DNA of 64,000 nucleotides. Source: Branchiostoma floridae (taxonomy: Eukaryota > Chordata > Leptocardii > Amphioxiformes > Branchiostomatidae). The stretch is from contig NC_049980.1 of the NCBI RefSeq assembly GCF_000003815.2, positions 2,345,182-2,409,181 on the forward strand. The letters are read 5' to 3'. This document shows positions 24,080-36,000 of this stretch, piece by piece (position 1 is the first letter of the stretch; every line of letters begins with the position of its first letter). A program made the position numbers and the translations under genes. The notes under the pieces are model-generated. The model worked only from the letters and a program-made list of their open reading frames with translations, had not been told where the DNA came from and did not search any database.

Positions 24080-27000
24080 CTGAAATACATTCAAGTTCAT
24101 TATAGTCTGCTGGTAGTCAAACATATATTCGTGATATTATTGTGACCTCTTCCATTTGGCAGCGATGGTAGAGCGAATAAAATCAGATTTGTGTGATACA
24201 CGATGTAAAAATTTGATTTAAGAGAACGAATTATAACCCCCTTTGTACTGAGTTGGCGATTATTGAGTGACAAAATCTCCCTAATTTCACTGATATAAAG
24301 AAGTACATGATGTGCGTTTTGCGGATGTCCTTGCGGTAATATATATTACGTCTTACCTCTGCTGGTCATACCCAGGCGACCTCGGATCGAAGTCCAGATG
24401 CCCGGCGTAGCTGTAAGGCCTGGGCTCCTTCTTGTCCCTATTGGAAGAGGCTGATGACGTGCTGCTAGAGGTACGCAGAGAGGCCCGGGACAGGTCGGGT
24501 CGCTCTCCGGGGGACACCATGCTGACGGGCCGTACGGGCATCGTGGTGGACCGCGACAGCTCCGGGTACTTCTCGGCGGAGCGGGGCAGAGAGCCCGAGG
24601 CATACGCTTGCCTCTTCTCGTACGGAATCCGGTCGATGCTGCTGGAAGATGATGACGACTTCTTATCCTTCTTCTTCTTGACGGAGAAGGTCCTCTTGAA
24701 CTTGGACCAGCCCGTCTTTTTCTTCTCCGCGGAAGCGTCGACGGGAGAGCCAAGTTCCACAGAAGGTGACTTGCCTCCCGTGGAAGGCGTCCTCAGCTCT
24801 GCGGACGGTGTTCTGCCCTTCGGCGTCGCCCCCTTCGCCGGTTCCGCCCACACGACCTCCCCAATAGCGACGGGCAGGTCGCCGGGACGAGCCTTACCCC
24901 CGGGCGGGCTCACCTTCGTCTCTGTCGTGGATATCGTCAGCACCGTTTCTTCAGCAGATGGGGCCTTTTGACCTTCACCTGGTTTTACATCAATGCCAGG
25001 TGAAAAGACTTCATCTTCTCCCTCCACAGGTTTGGTCTCAGCCTGGACTGGTGTCACACCTGCTTTTCCAGAAGGCGTCCCCTTCTTCGCTTCCTTGTCC
25101 TTCTTCTTCTTGCCGCTGAACATCTTCTTCAGACCTGACTTTTTCTTCTCCACCTTCACGGGTGCAGTTGGGGCGGAACCGGAGGGGAGGCGGACCGCCT
25201 CGATGCCAACACCACCGGTCGGTGTCGTCACCTCCGCCTGCGTTCCATCCTTTGGTGTCGTAACTTCCGCCTTGCCGCCTACTGACACGCCAGTGACTTT
25301 AGAAGCAGGTGTAGCTGTTTCATCTTTACCAGGTGATACCCTTTCTCCATCCACGGTAGGCGTTACCACGGTAACTCCGTCTTTCAACCTCCTGCCCTCC
25401 TCCGGTGCCTCTAGTCCAAACTGCGGCGTTTTGAACGTGGGCGATGTAGCCTGAAATTCCTTGAGCTCCTTGACCACAGCCGATTTCGCCTCTCGGACCT
25501 TCTCGTCGGCGCCGGTGTCGTCCGGCTCCAGGCTGCTGACGCTGCTGGAGTCGGTGCGCCCCCTAACAGCCGGCACGGTGCGCTGCAGCTGGGTTGGCAG
25601 AGCCCGTTCGTCATTTTCGTCAAGCAACCGGGGTGGAAGTGCCGGGGCTTCGTCTTCTGAAGAAATTGAAAAATAATTCACGTCATCATTATAAGTATCC
25701 AAATGTAAGTTATGAAATGAAATGAACCGTTCCAACAAATAAATGTGGGGGGGGGGGGGTGTTGAAGAGGCCAGATTATACAATAAGGGGTTCGATCAAA
25801 TCTTCGATCAAATCTTCGATTTGGATTTTTTTAAAGGGGGGTCAAGATAAGCATGGATTTGGGGTTTTCTACGAAGAGGTCAAGAAAAGTCTTCTACACC
25901 GCTTTTAGTGACAGTACTGCGCTAGGATGAAAATGACTGGGTATTAAATCTTAGTCTGATTGAATAAAAGGGAGGTAGAGGCACTTGGAATATTACTAAC
26001 TCGGATGAAACAAAAGGGAGGTCGAGCACTGGGATGAAATAAGACGAGGGTCAAGGCACTCGGACAAAATTCAAAGGGGGTTTGAAGCAGTTGGAAAATC
26101 CAACCTCTTCCACCCCCTCCACATTTATTTTTTGGCACTGCCCAATGCGACGGTTTAGTTGACTGGTCTTGGAAGTCCTCAAAACTAAATAGATAAAAAA
26201 CACTACATATAAAAGAATACTTGGCGTCCAGGTTGAGACCAGTCTTGTCATTAAATGCTTGCTGGAAATGTTCATGGTTAGCACCGTGAGTGAACAGCTC
26301 TGAAATGACGGGGCATGGGAATTGTGTTAACTTGGAAGATGCTGCTGTAAATAGAAGATCTCCGCTAAAGCGCAACTAGCAGGCGAACTTTTCTAGCTGA
26401 TGAAGAAAGATGACGATCTTGGCCACTTAACCAAGTGTGTGATGTGGAATTGTACATGTACTGAACTGGGAAGCGTTTGTCTGCCCCCTGCTACCATCAG
26501 CAACCCAAAGCGCAAGCAAAACCGGGTCCCGGCAAACCTAGCTCTGCAGACAGCCGGTGCACATGGGCGCTGTAAGGAAGTGAATGGATGACCCTTGTTA
26601 GCATGAAAGGGCCTTTGGATAGCATTGTATATCGGTTGATTTTGCTCCAACACAAAATACCTCTAGAGCAACGGCCATACGACCACGTGGCCTTCATTGG
26701 AACATCAGACCCAAAATTATGACGTCTGGTATCCCAAGGAAGGCTTTTGAGACGGAAGGAACTTTGGTGACTTTTGAGCATTTTGTGTTGTTGTAAGATC
26801 AAACTGAATACATGGCGTTTCGGTGGGCATGAAAGCTGCGGCATGATTGACGTGATACCTTCGGCTTCGAGCTCTCCCTCGTCTGACATCACCGCTCCAG
26901 GCATAGGCAGTTCCGTGTCCATCTCATCTACAAGGTAAGACCACAAACACCACCGTGAACCGTGCGTAAGGAGGTGGGAGGGGTGACCTTAGAAGTGCAG

Positions 27001-30000
27001 AGATTGGGGGGGGGGGGGGTTGGGCGGATTGAAAGTGAAGAACTTGGAAGAGAGTGACTATGGAAGTGAAGAGAAAGAGAGGGGTGAAATTTGGCATTCG
27101 GAGATAAGACTGATGCCATTGGGGGTGCAGAGATGGGGAGGTGGTGACTTGGGAGGGCAAATGGGAATACGGACCATATCAAAAAGTGCTAGCTGAAAAG
27201 GCGGGGTAGAATCTCAGAGCGATTCTTTTTTATTGAGCAAGGGGGCCAAGGTCTACATTTCCTATCGTGCACTATACAGATGAACCCTCTCACACCGTGC
27301 TCTAGTTGCCAAACCCAACCTGTTTAGAAATAGCCAACTCTAGTATTGCAGTAGAACATTGTTCATAACTGCCCATTGACACTTGTATATCTACTATGTT
27401 CATACAATGTACTTGCAATTAGCCCTCGGGCACGAACTTGCAAATAAACTTCTTATTATTAACCACGCGCGCACAAATATCGCCTAAGCTGCAGATCGTT
27501 AATCCGAACATTGTTTCCGGGTCTGCTATCAGAATATTTGAGAATTCAGTGGCCATAAATAAGCCCAGAAATACATCATACCATATACCCATGCCAATGA
27601 CTCCGATATCAATGCCCATGTAGCGATTGATCATGATTTAACTGAATTAATGAACGAGAGTGAGGAAAGGAGGGGTTGAAATATATAAAGGAGGGCAAAA
27701 TTTAGACCCTATGAACACCACAGCACTACGACACCACAAGGTCTGTATGATGGTCTGTCTTGTCAAACAAAAACATTTGATATAATCAATCTTTGAGAGT
27801 TATCCGCCGCACAAAATATGGTAGCCAAAGTGAAAAATATGACATTTCAGGATCACACATAATTCCCATCTTGACAAGACAGGCACCCTTGAGAGTGAAC
27901 ACCATTAATTGAGCAGCGTAACGCTTGTGACAATCGACAAGGTGCTGAATTCCATTATCACTTAGTTATTCGATCTGTATGTATGTTTCTTTCTACACAC
28001 AATGTTCAGTCAATAGCCTATGGAATAATGTCCTTCGTACTCATTGATACAACAAGCGTAATTTTGTCCGTCTCCGGTGAGGTTCACGTCTACACGCGAG
28101 GTTCACATGATGATCACGTGATGCCGTACCTGTGATCACGAGGGGTGCACGTGACGTCGCCTTGCCCATGATGTTGGTGGCTACGCAGCTGTAGAGACCG
28201 GCATGCTCCGGTAGAACCTCCATGAACACCAGCGAGCTGTAGTCCTTGTCCTTCACGATGTCCAGTTTGTCCGTCGGCTTCAGTGGCCTGTCCTGTAACC
28301 AACAGTGAAGCGCGTTAAAAGATGTAAGAAGGCATTTGCGTCGAATGCACATGTACTGTTGTAACCATTTGCCTAACGTTACAGAACTTGGGCTTGAAAA
28401 TACGATGAGATTCTGGATGGAGGGAAAATGGAAGATAATGATTTAGTCTTTTAAAGATAACTCATTTGATTGGTTAACGTTATTCAACACAAAAGACTAA
28501 CATCTTGAAGCATCGGGCAGTATCAGAAATACATATAGCACACCAAACATTGCTGCTGTCTTTCATGTGACAAAAGAGAGAGAGATAGGATGACGTACTT
28601 GGTGGTACCAGGTTATGTCTGGCTGTGGATCTCCAGAAACCCTCACAGCAGCCTCGAAGGTGGACCCCTCCTTCGCCAGCATCGTGGACAGCTTCTTAGT
28701 GAAGGCGGGAACAGCTGTGAAGGGGAAGGTGCGCGGTGAGACGTCTCAACTTTTCACGAGACATGCAAAAGGAGGTCTAAAACATAAGTGCCATGTAAAC
28801 ACTTTGTTAGATTAGAACGGAACATTTCCATTCAATGTCACCAACTTAATAAATATCATTCATTGTAACTGGTGGGGTTAGAAGTTCTGCATTGGGACAT
28901 TGCTTGGTTTTTGATAAGCATGCACGGCACACGCAATGGGCGCGTGGCCAGAGGTTAGATTGCGCATGCAACTGTTCATTTCTAGTTAGGCTAAGTTGAC
29001 TCAATTAAATGTATGACATCAATGCTCGCATCAATCTCCGGCCGTTTTCACAAATGTTTTTGAACATGCTGTAAATCATACAAAGCAGCTGCAAAAAAAT
29101 AACTATAACGTTAATTGCCATAGGAAAATAAATGCTGGTGTCGTCAAGTACTAATGTCAACACCTAGGTCAAAGAAGAAGACGTCAAAGAACAAAAATAA
29201 AGAATCTACTGTTTGGTATGCCATATTCTTTGTGTTTCAGTAATTTTGCAACCCTTCTGGTCACTTACGTATACATTTCATTATGAAATCAGCTTTTTTG
29301 CCAATTTTTGTTCGCATACGTCATTTTTGGGGTTACCAGTGGGTCCGATGCAATCCATCTAATCAAATCAACATGACCTAGGAACGATATGATACTACCT
29401 GACTTCCCTGTAAGACAAAGACAAAAACAAGCCTATTCTACAACGCAGCCAGGCATATCATAATTGAGGTGTTAGTGTCTTTGCTATTGCTAAATCAAAG
29501 TGTTATTATATATTACTGTGGGCTGGCCTCTACACTGCCTGTAGTGGCTATGTGATAACATGGGGACCAAACCTTTCGTTTTGTCTATTTTCCACTGTAA
29601 GCGGACTGGAGCAAAAGAGAAGAGGCACAGTTAGCGGCTTTTCATCCACACTCTATGTGCATATCGATCCTATGTAATAGAACAGTACAGTGCCGAATAA
29701 TGATAAATGTTCTCCTATGTTAGCATGCAACACGTTGCTTTATAAGATATTCTAAAGTGTACGTTTAACAAGTAGATGCAAGAAATGTAGCGTACTATGA
29801 ACATTTTGCCTCTTGTCACTGTCAGTAAGCCCCCTTCCACTAGACAGCGATCGCGCTGCGCTCTCACTGCGACCTAAATAGGATATGTGTAACCTTCGCT
29901 TTACCACTAGGTATATCAAACAAAACGTAAAGGTGTGACTGAGAAGACAACAAAACACACAAAGTGTTAAAAGATTCGTTTCTTTTCTATAGAATTCGTT

Positions 30001-33000
30001 GAGCGATCTGTCAAATTGTAGGTCGCAGGGAGAGCGTGGCGAGAGCGCCGTCCTAGTGGAAAGGGGGTATTAGAAAGCACCACAGGACACAGACACTTGG
30101 TCGGAATTTCTGGATCTGATCAAATGCCACACAACATCATGTTTTGGGTTGGGCAGTTTCGAACCCACTGCATAGTCATCGGGCCTGGTAATGATCAACA
30201 GCATCCCGTCGCTTATCCGATACTCTCATTGATAGATGTATAACATTCGAATGCTAGGCGTATGAGTATGGAGTTTGTTATTCCGTTTTTTCAACACGGA
30301 GAACGCTGGAAATGGACGACCATTTAGATCAAAAGATAATTGTAAGATCCTTGGAAAACATTAATAAGGATAAACATGGAAGACCCTTGGGAGATTATAG
30401 TAAGACTATTAATAATAGACTTTGCTCAATTCTGGGACGCTCAGCCGTGCCGCCCCCTTTGGAACTCCCACTAAACGTACCCGAAGCACTGTTAAAAAGC
30501 CATACTGTACTCCAGAGGAGAGTGTTTTCTAAAAGATCACATCTTTATGAACAGAAAATCGACTATTACGTTTTGGAATTAAAAAAATATTACAAGCAGA
30601 ACCCAAACAGTCTCCTCTGGAGTACAGTATAGCTTTAAGCTAGATACAGAACTGTTTACCCACCTCCCGCTCTGCCCACTCCCGGCGCCAGCTGGTACTC
30701 CTCCACCTCCACCGTTTCCATGGTAGTGACGTCAGCAGGGAGACTCTCCGGCTTCTCCGGCCACACCTTGTTCCACGTTGGCTTACCCGGCTCCTTCCCG
30801 GCAACCTTCGCGGCAGGGGCGAGCTTGACGTCACCGATCGGGATTTTCTCCGTCTTCTCCATGGTGATGGTTGCTATTGGTTTTCTTTTGTCCTCGTCTT
30901 CTTCTTCCGTGGTCCCGATTACTTCCGGTGGGCCTGTACGGAAGGAGACTCTTGAAGATTTTTTGTTGTCGTCTTCGGCTGCTTTTTCTTTCAGCGCTGC
31001 AAGGGCTTCTGGTGCCATCTCGTCAACGTCTTCACTTTCCTGGGAAACGTGTCTAAAATATTCCAACTCTGTTCTTTTCTGGCGCGCAGCGTCTTCGGCT
31101 ACTTTCTGCTGAACGTCCCTGGGCAGCTGCGTTTTTCCTGGCACTTCTGTGAAGAACACGTCACCCTTTTGTGGAGATGTGGAGTTTGCAAGGGGGCCAA
31201 TGATTTCCTCAGCATATTCAGATGTGGTTCTTCGTGTTCTCACCGGCTCGTTTGGCCCTACGTGTTCCGGACTGATCTTTGCTTCTTGGACCTCACTCTG
31301 ACCGAAGAACTGCGGCTCTGTCTTCAGCTCTCCCGTCTTGATATGCACAGGTGGTATAACGTCTCTGGCTACCTCGGAGACCGTCCTCTGTTTCGGTTGC
31401 CTTTCGTCCGTTTCTGTCGGCTCTCGTCCGGGTAGCACAGATGGGACGACAGTTGTCTCCTGAACCTGCCCAATCTGCAATGGTCGGGGTGCCCTGCCAG
31501 CCTCAGTTGACCCAGAAACGTCCACAGCCATACCAGTCTCAGGAACCGGTCTGCCTTGCTCCGCATCCACGAAGATGTCTTCTGCACTCGTGCTTCTCTC
31601 GATTGAGGATTCAACAGGCACCGTGCCATCGGTGACCTTTACAGCGTCCCCCTCCCGACTGGGGCTGAAGAACGCGGATGTGACTTTATCCGTGACTTGT
31701 GCGAACCAGCTCTTACCGTCCTGCTCACCTGCCGCGCCGGAGTAGTCCATTGGTCTCCCGGTGGAGTGACATACGCGTCGCTGGGCTCACTAGGAGGTGT
31801 GACATAGGCGTCGCTTGACGCCGAGACGTATGCATCACTCTGGCTGCTCAGCGATGTCATGTAGGCCTCTTGGTCAGAGTCTGTTGAGGATCCCGCCAGG
31901 AATTCCTTCATCGCAGCCCGACCTTCAAGCACCTCGACTTGGACGCGTTTGCCGTAGTCTCCGGCCAACGACATCTCCGACGCGGGAGCGTCTTTTGGCG
32001 TCACTACCTCCTGGACCACCCGTTCGCCAGAGGGCGTCATCACAACTTTACGAATCACCGCTGTCTCTCCAGTTGGGACAGCTCCGTCCGGCTGTGTGGA
32101 GCCGAGCTTACTGGACACCCAACGTGACCCGACCACCTTTCCCTCAACTATGGTCACAGCGATGTCCCCAGGCTCCTTGGTTTTAATCGATGCCGACTCT
32201 AGAAGTTTCTGGCCCTCTGTCGGTGATAGAGGAGTGAGCTTGCGCAGGCCAACCTTTTGGGCCTCAGCAACGCGCCCTGCAGCTACGGTAAGCAGGACCT
32301 TCTCCCCCGGGGTTGTGTCGATTGCTCGCGGTACCGCACCTGTTACGGTGATTTCTTCCGCGTCCTTTGGAGTCAACTGTTGAACTTCTACCACCTCCTT
32401 TTCAACGAGCGTGGCGAGGACGTGGCCTGTTTGAGACGACTGTCCCGGTACGGAAGAAATAATGTCTTCAGCCTCGGCGGTGGAAACCTCCGTGGTCAAT
32501 CCGTCGGTCAGCTTCCGTGCTCCGACCACTTTTCCGTCCACAATGGTGGCCATCAGAGTTTCAGCACCGCGGATGTCTTGGCCGGGTGCCCTGTCAAGAG
32601 GTCGAGCTGTGGATATTTTCACGGCAGGTCTGGCTTTTTCTGTTACTACAGCCTTGATGGTCTCGGCTTCTGTTGGTGTAAGCTGCTGGGATCCCACGAT
32701 TCTACTCCCCGAAAGGGACACCATAACGTCCCCCGAAATCTGTCCCGGATGAGCGACAGATCTCCAAAGTTCTTCAGCCTCCTGAGGGGATAGTGCCGTG
32801 GTCTTGTCTTTGCCAACGCGCTGTGCGACTATTTTACCTCCTTCCAAGGTAACAATAGCCTTCTCGGCTCCAGGAGCACTCTCCTCAGACACAAGGGAGA
32901 TAATATTCTCCGCTTCTATTTCGGTGACGCGTTTTGACTCAATGACTTTGCCATCAGCAACCGTCAGGACAACATTGCCTGGCTTCTGCACAGGGACGTA

Positions 33001-36000
33001 TGACGAAATTTCACGAGATTCCGAAGGTGAAAGGTCTTTCAAATCTCCAGGCCTTAGATGCTTGGCCCCAGTGATTTTTCCGTTGGCCACGTTTACGATG
33101 ATTTTCTCTGAAATAACTGGTTTGTCTGTTGCGGTCGATTCAGTTGAAACGATGGTAGACAGAGTTGACGTGGCTGACGAAAACTCCGGTTGACCTGGAG
33201 TCACACACACGGTAGGTTTGGGTTCCTCCACAACCACAGCCTTGATGGTCTCGGCTTCCGTTGGTGTGAGCTGCTGGGATCCCACGATCTGACCTTGTTG
33301 AAGGGAAACGACGACATCTCCGGTCTGCTGTCCTGGCTGAGCAACAGATCTCCAGAGTTGTGCTGCTTCCTGTGGGGAAAGGGGCGTGGCTTTGTCCTTA
33401 CCGACTCGCTTTCCGACCACCTGCCCGTCTTCGACGGAAACCACGACTTTCTCGGCTGTAGGATCCGCCTCTTCGGTCACTAGTGAAACAATCGTTTCCG
33501 CCTCCTTCTCAGTAACTGATTTTGTATCAACGACTTTTCCTTCTGTGACTGTGACCATGATGTTTCCTGACTTCTCGGCAGCTTCGGCAGGAACAGATGC
33601 CATGATTTGCTGAGTTTCTAGAGGAGAAAGTTCTTTTGCCTGTCCTGACTTGAGCTGTTTAGCTCCTGTAACTTTGCCGTCTGTAACAGTCACCATGATT
33701 TTGTCTTCCTGTGGTGCAGCTTGCTGTGATGTTGTTGGTACTATTGAAGTAAAAGCCGGTTGACCTGGAGTCACACACACGGTAGGTTTGGGTTCCTCCA
33801 CAACCACAGCCTTGATGGTCTCGGCTTCCGTTGGTGTGAGCTGCTGGGATCCCACGATCTGACCTTGTTGAAGAGAAACGACGACATCTCCGGTCTGCTG
33901 TCCTGGCTGAGCAACAGATCTCCAGAGTTGGGCGGCTTCCTGTGGAGAAAGGGTCGTGGCTTTGTCCTTACCGACTCGCTTTCCGACCACCTGTCCGTTC
34001 TCGACGGAAACCACGACTTTCTCGGCTGTAGGATCAGCCTCTTCGGTCACTAGTGAAACAATCGTTTCCGCTTCCCTTTCGGTGACGGTCTTGGTATCAA
34101 CGACTTTTCCTTCTGTGACTGTGACCATGATGTTTCCTGACTTCTCGGCAGCTTCGGCAGGAACAGATGCCATGATTTGTTGAGTTTCCAGAGGAGAAAG
34201 TTCTTTTGTTTGTCCAGACTTGAGCTGTTTAGCGCCTGTAACTTTGCCGTCTGTAACAGTCACCATGATTTTGTCTTCCTGTGGTGCAGCTTGTTGTGAT
34301 GTTGCTGGTAGTATTGAAGTAAAAGCCGGTTGACCTGGAGTCACACACACGGTAGGTTTGGGTTCCTCCACAACCACAGCCTTGATGGTCTCGGCTTCCG
34401 TTGGTGTGAGCTGCTGGGATCCCACGATCTGACCTTGTTGAAGGGAAACGACGACATCTCCGGTCTGCTGTCCTGGCTGAGCAACAGATCTCCAGAGTTG
34501 GGCGGCTTCCTGTGGGGAAAGGGGCGTGGCTTTGTCCTTACCGACTCGCTTTCCGACCACCTGTCCGTTCTCGACGGAAACCACGACTTTCTCGGCTGTG
34601 GGATCCGCCTCTTCGGTCACTAGTGAAACAATCGTTTCCGCTTCCCTGTCGGTGACGGTCTTGGTATCAACGACTTTTCCTTCTGTGACTGTGACCATGA
34701 TGTTTCCTGACTTCTCGGCAGCTTCGGCAGGAACAGATGCCATGATTTGTTGAGTTTCCAGAGGAGAAAGTTCTTTTGTTTGTCCTGACTTGAGCTGTTT
34801 AGCGCCTGTAACTTTGCCGTCTGTAACAGTCACCATGATCTTGTCTTCCTGTGGTGCAGCTTGTTGTGATGTTGTTGGTACTATTGAAGTAAAGGCGGGA
34901 GTTACACACACGGTAGGTTTGGGTTCCTCCACAACCACAGCCTTGATGGTCTCGGCTTCCGTTGGTGTGAGCTGCTGGGATCCCACGATCTGACCTTGTT
35001 GAAGGGAAACGACGACATCTCCGGTCTGCTGTCCTGGCTGAGCAACAGATCTCCAGAGTTGGGCGGCTTCCTGTGGGGAAAGAGGCGTGGCTTTGTCCTT
35101 ACCGACTCGCTTTCCGACCACCTGTCCGTTCTCGACGGAAACCACGACTTTCTCGGCTGTAGGATCCGACTCTTCCGTTACTAGTGAAACAATTGTTACC
35201 GCCTCCTTCTCAGTAACTGATTTTGTATCGGAAACTTTTCCTTCTGTGACTGTGACCATGATGTTTCCTGACTGCTGCACAGTTTCTGCAGGAACAGATG
35301 CCATGATTTGCTGAGTTTCTAGAGGAGAAAGTTCTTTTGCCTGTCCTGACTTGAGCTGTTTTGCGCCCGTTACTTTGCCGTCTGTAACTGTAACCATGAT
35401 TTTGTCTTCCTTTGAAACCTTTTGTGTACCAGATGGTGTTATGGTCGTGAAGGCTGGTTGGTTTGGATCCTTAGGCCACAGTCCTTCTGGAGACGTGGAG
35501 GCCGATTGATTCGGGTCCCGGGGCCACACTAGTTCTGTTGGAGTAGGAAAGACACACACGGTAGGTTTGGGTTCCTCCACAACCACAGCCTTGATGGTCT
35601 CGGCTTCCGTTGGTGTGAGCTGTTGGGATCCCACGATCTGACCTTGTGAAAGAGAAACGACGACATCTCCGGTCTGCTGTCCTGGCTGAGCAACAGATCT
35701 CCAGAGTTGTGCTGCTTCCTGTGGGGAAAGGGGCGTGGCTTTGTCCTTACCGACTCGCTTTCCGACCACCTGTCCGTCTTCGACGGAAACCACGACTTTC
35801 TCTGCTGTAGGATCCGCCTCTTCGGTCACTAGTGAAACAATCGTTTCCGCCTCCTTCTCAGTAACTGATTTTGTATCGGAAACTTTTCCTTCTGTGACTG
35901 TGACCATGATGTTTCCTGACTGCTGCACAGATTCTGCAGGAACAGATGCCATGATTTGCTGAGTTTCTAGAGGAGAAAGTTCTTTTGTCTGTCCTGACTT

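Larger units (their letters stand above)
28715..30663 (-). other. Intron between the giant exon and the Ig exon
   Basis: Outside the MITE at 29829-30068 and the open frame at 30312-30632 I see only AT-rich sequence. Confidence 0.5.

Noticed and set aside
23534-25454. Plus-strand open frames over the tail exons (179-203 residues)
   Set aside because: They mirror the Ser/Thr/Lys codons of the minus-strand exons, cross its splice sites and show no family features.
25748-25760. G-quadruplex from the poly-G run
   Set aside because: It is a single homopolymer rather than four separated G tracts, and its length may be a sequencing artefact.
31660-31735. A mini-intron at the second frame change
   Set aside because: GTGAGC or GTAAGA donors paired with the TTCTTCAG acceptor do not give the downstream frame, so a missing base is the simpler reading.
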